The notes under the pieces are model-generated. The model was not told where the DNA came from. It did no database searches and saw nothing but the letters and a program-made list of their open reading frames with translations. Shown piece after piece: positions 1 through 8,047 of a DNA stretch of 64,000 nucleotides. Positions within the stretch are counted from its first letter, which is position 1; every line of letters starts with the position of its first letter. The stretch lies in contig JBIICN010000011.1 in the NCBI GenBank assembly GCA_044238845.1, forward strand, positions 33,377-97,376. The letters run 5' to 3'. Origin of the DNA: UBA4416 sp044238845. GTDB taxonomy: Bacteria > Bacteroidota > Bacteroidia > B-17B0 > Aurantibacillaceae. The position numbers and the translations under genes are program-made.

Positions 1-756
1 GTCTAATCCATCAAAACCTAGCGGGACATCAGTCGCAACAGAGGTATCTACTTGAGAAACTTCGTCTTCCTCATTTTGCTGGTCTTCTGTATCGAAAACA
101 TCGATAGCGGTCATGCCTCCCATGCCATCGTCATCATCTTCTTTGAGCTGAGCTATACTTTTATTTATGTTTTTTTGTTCGAGATTTTTAGGAACCATTG
201 CAGAAAACTGCATAGCTTTTTCACCCATCACATCCGCTTCGTTTTCTAAACTTGGGTCATCGTTAACAGGCACATTTTCTTTCATTTGCATGGTAGGTTG
301 CACACGCCCTTGTTTTTGTTGTACTGTATGCCATGCTTCGTGTGGTAAATGTTTTTCCTGCCCCGGTGCTATGTGAATGTCGCTACCCTGTGCATAAGCA
401 TGAGCATTTAATTGCGCTGGTTTACTTGAATTATAATGTACTTTTACATCACTCACATCAACTCCTGAAAGACTTTCAATACCAGATTTTAAATTATCAG
501 GCATGCCTGTATTATTGGCAGGTTGTATAGCTTGTTTTTGTATGGTTCCGAATTTACCTTGAAGAGGCGCCTCTAATTCTGCTAATTGTGTAGTTGCAAA
601 TTCACCTTGGATAGGTTCTTCATCTTCCTCCATTTGAATAGGAGCAAGTTTTACTTTTGATGGCGCTGTGATAGCAGCACCTTTACTTTGCAATTGAGCA
701 GACTGATTTGCTATTGCATTAGAATTATTATTTTCTTGATTAGAATTGTCTTTCAC
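1..756 (-). CDS. DUF4157 (eCIS-core) protein, C-terminus cut by window edge
   Basis: The reading frame is open from a GTG at 756 to base 1 without a stop, giving 252 residues and continuing outside. A leader (MKDNSNQENNNS) is followed by two degenerate QM-EEDEEPIQGEF / EAPLQGKF units (about residues 38-69). The DUF4157 domain lies at about 80-160 with the zinc-protease-like HEAWH at 138-142, followed by QQKQGRVQPTMQMK. An acidic tail (EDDDD, EDQQNEEDE) begins a C-terminal part I cannot see in full. The GTG is chosen because GTG-AAA-GAC-AAT aligns with TTG-AAA-GAT-AAT in the paralogues downstream. DUF4157 proteins are often encoded with extracellular contractile injection systems and act as cargo or toxin carriers; that role is inferred here. 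Confidence 0.85.
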   Translation of the reverse strand, partial: MKDNSNQENNNSNAIANQSAQLQSKGAAITAPSKVKLAPIQMEEDEEPIQGEFATTQLAELEAPLQGKFGTIQKQAIQPANNTGMPDNLKSGIESLSGVDVSDVKVHYNSSKPAQLNAHAYAQGSDIHIAPGQEKHLPHEAWHTVQQKQGRVQPTMQMKENVPVNDDPSLENEADVMGEKAMQFSAMVPKNLEQKNINKSIAQLKEDDDDGMGGMTAIDVFDTEDQQNEEDEVSQVDTSVATDVPLGFDGLD

Positions 757-768
757 AAAAAATGCGCA

Positions 769-1410
769 CTACTTAAAATTCATTGCTTTAGCGCCCATAA
801 CATCAGCTTCTTGTTCTAAACTTGGGTCATCATTTACAGGTACATGTTCTTTCATTTGCATGGTGGGTTGCACACGCCCTTGCTTTTGTTGCACTGTATG
901 CCATGCTTCATGAGGTAAATGTTTTTCCTGCCCTGGTGCTACATGTATTTGGTTGCCTTGCGCAAAGGCATGAGCATTTAGTTGGGCAGGTTTTTCAGAA
1001 TTGTAATTTACCTTCACATCACTAATATCTACACCTGATAATTTTTCGATACCCGATTTTAAATTGTCGGGTAATCTTGTTTTATTTTCTGTAGTTTTTT
1101 CTTGTTTTTGAATAATTCCAAATTTGCCTTGCACGGGTTCTTCTTCTTCCATCATTTGAATGGCTTTAAACTTACCTTGCAGAGGTTCTTCTTCCTCCAC
1201 CATTTGAACTGGAGCAAATTTACCTTGCAAAGGTTCTTCATCTATACTTTCCTTTTGAATAGTTTGATTATTCGCGGAGAAATTATTTTCAATAGCTCTT
1301 TTTTGAAGAATAGAAACGGCCTGAAAAGCCGCACCCTGGCTATTTTTTTTACTAAATTGATTGGCAGCGGCACTGCCATTATTTTTATTTTCGTAATGAT
1401 TATCTTTCAA
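769..1410 (-). CDS. Short DUF4157 (eCIS-core) domain protein
   Basis: The 213-residue protein is almost entirely leader, repeats and DUF4157 domain. The leader is MKDNHYENKNN. Three 16-residue units ending in PLQGKF or PVQGKF lie at about 50-97, and DUF4157 at about 112-185 with HEAWH at 167-171. It ends soon after EADVMGAKAMNF, so it has no C-terminal effector domain, unlike its neighbours. The start is TTG: an in-frame stop lies five codons upstream with no ATG between, and the leader aligns with the next gene. It sits 12 bases downstream of the start of the following paralogue on the same strand. It may be a stand-alone chaperone or protease-like module, or a truncated effector. No signal peptide is seen, as expected for injection-system cargo. 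Confidence 0.85.
   Translation of the reverse strand: MKDNHYENKNNGSAAANQFSKKNSQGAAFQAVSILQKRAIENNFSANNQTIQKESIDEEPLQGKFAPVQMVEEEEPLQGKFKAIQMMEEEEPVQGKFGIIQKQEKTTENKTRLPDNLKSGIEKLSGVDISDVKVNYNSEKPAQLNAHAFAQGNQIHVAPGQEKHLPHEAWHTVQQKQGRVQPTMQMKEHVPVNDDPSLEQEADVMGAKAMNFK
1120..1263 (-). repeat. Three 48-bp in-frame repeats encoding EEEEPLQGKF units
   Basis: Residues 50-97 of the short DUF4157 protein consist of three 16-residue units of the pattern IQMMEEEEPLQGKFxx, so the DNA period is 48 bases. The paralogues at 1-756 and 2971-4611 carry two degenerate copies and one copy respectively, so copy number varies within the family. Confidence 0.75.
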
Positions 1411-1589
1411 AATAATGAAGTTTTATACTTTTAAAAAAACAAAAAAATACTAAGGACAATTTACAATTAAAATGTTTAATTAAAAAACAGATTGGATTTT
1501 AAAATTAAAAGTTTTGCACAGAGTTTTGGCAAGAATACCATCGCTAATTGCAAGACTTATTTATTTTATTTTCAAAATCTGTAATTCCT

Positions 1590-2711
1590 TTAGTTCGATT
1601 CTTCATCTGAGTCGGATTCAACTGCATTATTACTATTATTTAAAGTAACTGGTCTGTAGGCACTTGCAGGTCCTGATTCGTCATTCCATTTTTGAAATTC
1701 ATCATCAAAGTCCGATTGTTTAAGAAGTTCATAACCTGGCTCGACACCAAACTCGTTTCTAATATCTTGAAGATGGTTTTCTCCAATTTTCCACACACCC
1801 TTAGTGTTATACATTTTGAGAGCTGCTTTATGCATTGCAATGCTTCTATCAAGCACGGCATCTTTCCGTTTATCACGTATTTTTTGCCCCCAAGCCTCTT
1901 CCATGGTGTAACGTTGTTCAATTGTATCAGTTGTTAGCTTTGCCCATCTACTAAAATTTTGTCCTATAGAATCAGCTCTATTATTTAATGGTTCTCCTGG
2001 TGTCCAATTAAGTGGAACTTCAGGATATTCCCAATTTTCGATAGCAAAACGCCATTTATCTACCACCGAAACAAAACTATTCATAGCAACAACCCACTTC
2101 TCATCTGAAACAACTGCTTTATCTTCACCTTGTGCCGTTAGAATTTCTGTTTCAAAATTTTTAACCCTAGCAAGTAGATTATTTTTAATAAAATCAAGTT
2201 TTGATTTTATTTCTTCAACGTTCGATTTTAAAATTCCATTTATGAATAGTAATTGTACCTGTTCATGAAACCCACTCATGTGATATTTAAGTTTTTCACG
2301 TTTCGGATCACCATGCTCTTTTTCTCCTTCACTATCATCAAGGTGATTATCTGCAATGAAATCAGCTTCATACCACAAATCTGCATCTGGTGGAATTTTT
2401 GCTTTTACAAAGTTTTTTTCGTCCTCCTCATCGTTTTTTCCATGTTCTTCACCTGCAACATTTAGACGTAACGTAGACAATGGTTTTAACTGGATTTGAT
2501 GAACGTTACTATTTGCAGTATCCATGAGTTGCAATTGCCTATATGTTCCGGATTGTAAACTATTATTTGCCAAATCTTGTAATTTTCTTTGTAAAATCAT
2601 TTCGTGTCGATTATCCTCAAACTGGAAAGTGGCCACCTTCTGTTTTTTATTAGTTACCAGATTGGCAACAGCATTATTGTTATTTTTATTTTCGTAATGA
2701 TTATCTTTCAA
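1590..2711 (-). CDS. eCIS-cargo-like protein with TIKI/EreA-like domain, lacking DUF4157
   Basis: The 373-residue protein starts with TTG and the same leader as the neighbour (MKDNHYENKNN). Residues 30-75 contain FEDNRHEMILQRKLQDLANN and a QLQLMDTANSN segment, which resemble the N-terminal module I know from other DUF4157 proteins; the DUF4157 domain and HEAWH are absent. From residue 80 it aligns by eye with the end of the 2971-4611 protein: LNVAGEEH (83-90), LWYEADF (112-118), R..AVLDRSIAMHKAA (about 282-297) and VWKIGENHLQDI (306-317). A strand ending in GExH, a Glu about 25 residues later, an R..(V/M)M helix and a second GxxH are signatures of the TIKI/EreA/ChaN/TraB superfamily. The tail is acidic. 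The effector role is inferred. Confidence 0.75.
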   Translation of the reverse strand: MKDNHYENKNNNNAVANLVTNKKQKVATFQFEDNRHEMILQRKLQDLANNSLQSGTYRQLQLMDTANSNVHQIQLKPLSTLRLNVAGEEHGKNDEEDEKNFVKAKIPPDADLWYEADFIADNHLDDSEGEKEHGDPKREKLKYHMSGFHEQVQLLFINGILKSNVEEIKSKLDFIKNNLLARVKNFETEILTAQGEDKAVVSDEKWVVAMNSFVSVVDKWRFAIENWEYPEVPLNWTPGEPLNNRADSIGQNFSRWAKLTTDTIEQRYTMEEAWGQKIRDKRKDAVLDRSIAMHKAALKMYNTKGVWKIGENHLQDIRNEFGVEPGYELLKQSDFDDEFQKWNDESGPASAYRPVTLNNSNNAVESDSDEESN

Positions 2712-2970
2712 AATAATTAGATAATTATATTAAAAAAACTAAAAAAATACTATTTCTAATTTACGTTTAAATTATCAAATTATAAAAAGAGTTTTAATTA
2801 TTGAACATAGAAGTTCTACACAGAAATTGTGAAAAAACTCAATATTTAATTACCATAAAGCATATGTCCTTTATATTGAAGACATAAATAAAAACAACTC
2901 ATAATCTTAATATCCTTGTACCTTAATAGAGATAAGCAAAAAAATAATAACATTTACAAGTAAGCGGAAT

Positions 2971-4611
2971 CTACAAAAACCAACCTTCTATATTCTTGTC
3001 AAGATATGACTCGTCAATTCGTTGAAGATGTTTTTTTAAATCTGCTGAATTTTCATTCACCCAAGCTTCAAATTCAATTCCATTCTCTTTATGCCACTTT
3101 TCAAATAAAGATCTTCCACTAAGTTTTGAATAGAATATATAAATTGCCTTTGTCAATCCTAATTCTCTAGTTTTATCAAAAGGGGCATTACCAATCATCC
3201 TCCACATAAATCTTTTAAATTGCGATTCAGACACCATATCATACTTATTTGTTTTGTCTTGTCCGCCTGTTTTGGATTCAACCTCACTATAAATTTCATC
3301 GACATGACTATCTCCAACCTTCCACACTGCAGATTTTCCTGCTTTACCAAATTTTTGTGCATTCTCAGACATCATGACAGATCTCCTTTTAGATGAAGCG
3401 TTTCTTCCACCACCAAGCCCCATGAAATTCCAAACCTCCAAGCAGGACTCTAAAAAATCTTCTATTTCTGTGAGTTTATTATCTGCATTATCTATGAGTT
3501 TAAAGGTTTTGATACTGTCAAACTCATTAACATAACTCATTATTCTTGGAAGCCTCTCAAAATATTTTTCTGTTTTAATTATTCCATTTGGAACACGCCC
3601 GCTTGCTTGTAGGTTTTCAAGATGTTCCTTTAATTGACCAGTTTTTCTTTGAAAGGAAATAAATCTTTCCCGAGTATAATCTTCCTTATATTTTTTATGA
3701 AATTCCTCCTTCCAAAGCCACATGATTCTTTCATTAGCAGGATCAGCTGAATCATACCTGTCAGTGCGGTTTCCAGGACCTCCTCCAAATTGGTTGTTAT
3801 ATTCTGGATCGTCATCGCTAGTTAAATTTATTTGAAGCTCCCCTTCTTGAAAGTAATTTGGCGAAATTGATCCTATGAGTTTTTTTTCAGCACTTCGAAC
3901 AAACGCAGGAGAATAAAAATCGTGAGATTCACCTATAACATTAAACCTTCCACTACCAGGTTCTACTTTTTTTTTCCTCTGAATTGCATTTGAGTTAAGA
4001 CTTTTGGTATATGTTGGTTTTGATCTAGCCGAATCAGGTCGATCAATCATTAAATTTAACTCCTTTCGATCAAAATTCGATTCGCATTCAGAAGGCTCAA
4101 CATTGAGAGATTTATCATTCGTGACACTTGGTTCTTTTTCCACCCCAAAAAAATTATTAACATTTAAGTTGTCCCTCATTTGAATAGTAGGCTGTACTCG
4201 ACCCTGCTTCTGTTGCACTATATGCCAGGCCTCATGTGGTAAATGCTTTTCTTGGCCTGGTCCTATGTGAATATCGCTGCCCTGTGCATAAGCATGGGCA
4301 TTTAGTTGTGCCGGTTTACTGGAGTTGAAATGTACTTTTACATCACTCACATCAACACCTGAAAGACCTTCGATGCCTGCTTTTAAATTATCGGGCATGC
4401 CTGTATTGTTTTCTGCTTTTGCTTCTTGTTTTTGAATGGTACCAAATTTACCTTGCAAAGGTTCTTCTTCTTCAACTTTTTGAACAATATTGCTTCCTTT
4501 TAATTGTGTTGCAGAAACTGCCGGGAAGCTTTTACCATTTTGTTTGTTTTGTAAAATAGTATTAGCAATTGAATGCGAACCAATTTTAGTTTCTTTATTA
4601 TTTTCTTTCAA
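2971..4611 (-). CDS. DUF4157 protein with C-terminal TIKI/EreA-like domain
   Basis: The 546-residue protein has a leader (MKENNKETK), one EEEEPLQGKF unit (47-56), DUF4157 at about 70-145 with HEAWH at 126-130, a low-complexity linker (about 145-215), then a domain shared with the 1590-2711 protein. Domain landmarks are FNVIGESH (223-230), YFQEGEL (253-259), SKRRSVMMSENAQK (407-420) and VWKVGDSHVDEI (429-440), with further shared YxMVSESQF text. These match the order of conserved positions in the TIKI/EreA/ChaN superfamily, so a metal-dependent hydrolase or toxin activity is inferred. It starts with TTG and no upstream in-frame ATG exists before a stop. It is probably injection-system cargo; no structural genes are in view. 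Confidence 0.8.
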   Translation of the reverse strand: MKENNKETKIGSHSIANTILQNKQNGKSFPAVSATQLKGSNIVQKVEEEEPLQGKFGTIQKQEAKAENNTGMPDNLKAGIEGLSGVDVSDVKVHFNSSKPAQLNAHAYAQGSDIHIGPGQEKHLPHEAWHIVQQKQGRVQPTIQMRDNLNVNNFFGVEKEPSVTNDKSLNVEPSECESNFDRKELNLMIDRPDSARSKPTYTKSLNSNAIQRKKKVEPGSGRFNVIGESHDFYSPAFVRSAEKKLIGSISPNYFQEGELQINLTSDDDPEYNNQFGGGPGNRTDRYDSADPANERIMWLWKEEFHKKYKEDYTRERFISFQRKTGQLKEHLENLQASGRVPNGIIKTEKYFERLPRIMSYVNEFDSIKTFKLIDNADNKLTEIEDFLESCLEVWNFMGLGGGRNASSKRRSVMMSENAQKFGKAGKSAVWKVGDSHVDEIYSEVESKTGGQDKTNKYDMVSESQFKRFMWRMIGNAPFDKTRELGLTKAIYIFYSKLSGRSLFEKWHKENGIEFEAWVNENSADLKKHLQRIDESYLDKNIEGWFL

Positions 4612-4720
4612 CTTAAATAGTAATAAAATTTTTACTTAAAAATGAAGATTACAATAAACAAGATATAAATTATAGAAACTTGAAAATAAAAAACTAAAAA
4701 CAAGTTATAAACAGAGGCTT

Positions 4721-5689
4721 CTATAGAACATCTCCACAGTATATACCAATTAATTTTTCGGCATTTGTATTGCCGTTTTTTAAAGCACTTTGTAAATCAA
4801 GGCAGCCATCAGCAGTTTGGCCTAAAGAAATCATTATTTTACCCCTTTGAAATAGAGCTTCTGCATTTGATGGATCTAATTCAATAGCTTTCGAAATATC
4901 TGCTAAAGCATCTATTTCTTTTTCCATTTCCATTAGGTTTTTCCCCCTTGCTAGGTACGATAATACCAATGCTTTTGAAGCTTCCTTATCTATGGTTTTG
5001 TTTTGAGTCGTAAATAACTCTAAACAAACTATGGCACTATCAATATAAACAGGATTATTGCCGCTTTTAAGATACACTAAACCTAACTGTCTGAAACATA
5101 TTGGATTAAGGCCTCCCATTTCAATATATTTAGCAAGATCAAGTTTGCAAGCTTCCAAATTTTCAAGTTGATAGTTTGCAATTCCTCTTCCTAAATACAA
5201 ACCACTAGAGTCGGGCATTGTAATTAATGATTTTGTGAAATAATGAACAGCTTCGCGGTTATAACCTAAATAGAAGTAGCAATTAGCATAGGTTAAATCC
5301 GCTTTAATTGAAGTGTCCATTTTGCAAGCTATATCAATACATTTAAGAGCTTCAGTATATTTTTTTAATTTTATTAAACATAAGCCTTTGTTATAAATAG
5401 CACTAACAAAATCAGGTTTTAATTTAAGAGTTTCATTAAAATCAATTAAGGCTAATTTGTATTGCCCTAATTGCATTTGGCATTCTCCTCGGTTGTGCCA
5501 TGCTTGGTGTAATGCTGGCTTTTCTTTTATTGCAGAAGAATAGTCAATTATAGCTCCATTAAAATCTAACGCGACACGTTTTTCATCTCCAGTTTCAACA
5601 AATTGCTTTGGAGTGGTTTTGCATGACGATACAAACAAAATTAAAAAACAGAAGATAATAAAATATTTGGTTTGCAAGGCTTTATACAA
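4721..5689 (-). CDS. TPR-repeat lipoprotein
   Basis: The 322-residue protein has an N-terminal hydrophobic segment (IIFCFLILFVSSC) ending in a lipobox with Cys23, so it should be lipidated and membrane-anchored. The rest is tetratricopeptide repeats: AWHNRGECQMQLGQYKLALI, AIYNKGLCLIKLKKYTEALK and AEALFQRGKIMISLGQTADG. There is no catalytic domain, so a scaffolding or assembly role is the most that can be said. The start is TTG (5689, or TTG at 5677); no ATG fits before the signal sequence. It lies 109 bases from the neighbouring DUF4157 gene on the same strand and is divergent from the GH18-like gene. Confidence 0.85.
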   Translation of the reverse strand: MYKALQTKYFIIFCFLILFVSSCKTTPKQFVETGDEKRVALDFNGAIIDYSSAIKEKPALHQAWHNRGECQMQLGQYKLALIDFNETLKLKPDFVSAIYNKGLCLIKLKKYTEALKCIDIACKMDTSIKADLTYANCYFYLGYNREAVHYFTKSLITMPDSSGLYLGRGIANYQLENLEACKLDLAKYIEMGGLNPICFRQLGLVYLKSGNNPVYIDSAIVCLELFTTQNKTIDKEASKALVLSYLARGKNLMEMEKEIDALADISKAIELDPSNAEALFQRGKIMISLGQTADGCLDLQSALKNGNTNAEKLIGIYCGDVL

Positions 5690-5803
5690 TTAATTGACGG
5701 TTTTTGTGTAAAAATATAAATAATAATTTAATTATATAAAAGGCTCTAAAATTGTTATTTTAGCAAACCTAAATTTGAGCTGTTTAAATTTGGGTGGTTT
5801 TTT

Positions 5804-7897
5804 ATGGTCAAAAAAACGCATATAAGTTTATTGATATTATTCCAATTTATTTTTGGAATAACTATTTATGCAATCCCTTTTCAAGAAAAACCAACAAAAA
5901 AGATTAATGGTGATACTACAAAAGTTCCAAAATTTGAGACGCCAAAAATTCCAAAAATTGAAAAACCTAGCCTAACAAAGCTCGAAAAGCCTAAATTACC
6001 TAAAGTTGAACCATCAAAAGTTGCAGGTGTTGCTTTGCCAAAAGCTGCAGGAGGTATTCTATCTATGGATTCATTAAGATCTTTTTATAAAGATTTTAAA
6101 TCATTGTTAGCGAAACATAAATTTAGAAAACCTTCATTAAAATCACAAATATTTAGTTTAAAAGATACTATTCATGCTCGCATTGACAGTATAAAAGCGT
6201 TAAAATTAAAATTAGAAGCGTTTAAGGCAAATGAGAAGCTTTTAGGTGAGGTAATTAAGCGTCTTTCTCCTAGTTTAAATGGCCCTTTAATTGAATGGAG
6301 TTTACATTCTATCGAAGAATCAAAACATCTTCATTTGTATGACAGTAAAAATTATTACAAAACAGAAAAACAGTGGTCTGAATTTTCCGGAAAATATAAA
6401 GACGATGATAGTATAAGATTTGATAGATATATTGGAGATAAAACCGTTTATGGGTTTCATCCTTTTTGGTTAGGTCAATATTACTACAACTATAATTTTG
6501 AATTGTATGATCGTGTGGCCTATTTTGGTTATTCAGTATCTCCCGAAACCGGTGAATCTGCAACACTTTTTCCGGCTCATAGTTTTATTAATTCTCAAAT
6601 TGTAAATAAGGCTAATAAACAATCAAAAGGAAACTGTAAGGTTGATTTAACGGTCTCGAGTTATGGTTTGCAAAAAAACATACAACTGTTCTCAAAGGAT
6701 TGGGAAGATAAAATTAATAAATTGGTATATGATGTTACAAATCTTGTTGTATCAGCAAAAGGAGATGGTATTTGCTTAGATTTTCAGCAAGTTTCAGATA
6801 CTGATGCTTATAAGTTTGTGAGATTGGTTAAGTTATTTAGAGAGAAATTTGATAGGATAGACCCCGAAAGATATCAAATATCTATTGTACTACCTTCTTA
6901 TAGTCAATATTTTCCATATACCGTTAATAGTAAAGATTTCTCGGAATTAAATAAGTATGCTAATCGATTTATAGTCATGGGTTATAGTTCATTTTCTGCA
7001 TTATATAATCCTGAAAAAGACAGTTTAGCAAACGGAATAACCCATGATTTACTTTGGAATGTTTTATTAGTTGACGATGGAGTAAATCATTATGCGTCTT
7101 TACTTCAAGATATTGATAAAAACCCAATTTCATCAGAAAGAATGGTAAAAGAAAAGATGCTCCTTTCATTACCTACTAATGAAATTAAGTTGTTTGGAGA
7201 GGATTCCTTACAGATATTAAAATATTCTGATTTAAAGTTATTAAAACTTGACGAAGGATTTTTACCGTCATTTCAGGAAAAACTATCGTATGCTAACTTA
7301 AAAGGCTTTAAGGGAGTGGCAGTTTGGTCAATGGGAAATGATAATGGCTTAGGAAATAAAGATATACAAAAGTTATTGGCTGCCTATACATTTGGAACAA
7401 GTAAGCAAGATGAATCAATATTAGCTATAATGGAAAAGCTAATAGAGGAAAATAAGTCTTTAAATAAATCTTTAGATGAATTCTTTCCAAAAGAGGATTC
7501 TACCCATTTAACTGAAGTTAGAATACCGTTACCAAATGAGCTTGATATCGAATTGCCTTCTTCGGCCAGTATTTCTAGCAAAACTCAGTGGGAAAAAGAA
7601 TTAGCTGTTATACAACATGTAGTTGTATTATGTTTAATAATATTGATGATTTTTGCTGTTATTGGTGTTGTAATTGCCCTATTTTTTGAATCGGTTAGAG
7701 AGTTTTTTTTAACGAAAGAAAACATCATTTTTTTAGTTTCAATTTTCTCATTGCTTGGATTGATTTTATTATTGAAAAATTTAAATTGGATAAACAACAC
7801 CATACTTTTATTTGCATTAGGAATGCTCATTGGGAGCATTATTCCTTTTTTAATTAGAAAAAAACAACGTAAAAATCAAGGGGATGACCGGCCTTAG
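5804..7897 (+). CDS. Membrane-anchored GH18-like protein lacking the catalytic glutamate
   Basis: The 697-residue protein has a signal peptide (about 1-24), a Lys/Pro-rich stretch (39-80: KIPKIEKPSLTKLEKPKLPK), a helical spacer to about 155 and a GH18-type barrel (about 214-515). The barrel contains VYGFHPFW, RFIVMGYSSF and FKGVAVWSMGNDNG, all typical of GH18. The DGxDxDxE catalytic motif reads DGICLDFQ at 321-328: the general-acid Glu is Gln and the middle Asp is Cys, so chitinase activity is unlikely and a binding role is inferred. Three hydrophobic helices (about 600-690) end in a basic RKKQRKNQ tail. Two TAAATTTG boxes (5770, 5785) precede the ATG. Confidence 0.8.
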   Translation: MVKKTHISLLILFQFIFGITIYAIPFQEKPTKKINGDTTKVPKFETPKIPKIEKPSLTKLEKPKLPKVEPSKVAGVALPKAAGGILSMDSLRSFYKDFKSLLAKHKFRKPSLKSQIFSLKDTIHARIDSIKALKLKLEAFKANEKLLGEVIKRLSPSLNGPLIEWSLHSIEESKHLHLYDSKNYYKTEKQWSEFSGKYKDDDSIRFDRYIGDKTVYGFHPFWLGQYYYNYNFELYDRVAYFGYSVSPETGESATLFPAHSFINSQIVNKANKQSKGNCKVDLTVSSYGLQKNIQLFSKDWEDKINKLVYDVTNLVVSAKGDGICLDFQQVSDTDAYKFVRLVKLFREKFDRIDPERYQISIVLPSYSQYFPYTVNSKDFSELNKYANRFIVMGYSSFSALYNPEKDSLANGITHDLLWNVLLVDDGVNHYASLLQDIDKNPISSERMVKEKMLLSLPTNEIKLFGEDSLQILKYSDLKLLKLDEGFLPSFQEKLSYANLKGFKGVAVWSMGNDNGLGNKDIQKLLAAYTFGTSKQDESILAIMEKLIEENKSLNKSLDEFFPKEDSTHLTEVRIPLPNELDIELPSSASISSKTQWEKELAVIQHVVVLCLIILMIFAVIGVVIALFFESVREFFLTKENIIFLVSIFSLLGLILLLKNLNWINNTILLFALGMLIGSIIPFLIRKKQRKNQGDDRP

Positions 7898-8047
7898 ATT
7901 TGAAAAAAGAGAATTTCAAACGTTTTTTTTGCTATAATAAATAAAACTCAGAAATAGCATTTTTTTATTTTTTAAAAAACAATAACTATCCTCAAATTAT
8001 CATATTTTTTTGCTAATTTGCTTCGCTTTAGCAACTAAATTACTTTA

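Noticed and set aside
1120..1263. Regular 48-base repeats as a CRISPR array
   Set aside because: The units are contiguous, coding and without unique spacers.
1102..1434. 110-codon plus-strand frame over the DUF4157 gene
   Set aside because: It is the complement of the EEEEPLQGKF repeats and leader of the minus-strand gene; Phe/Leu-rich text is the expected shadow.
8014..8020. TAATTTG as a promoter for the TrkA-RyR operon
   Set aside because: It is one base short of TAnnTTTG and no -33 TTTG is at the right distance.
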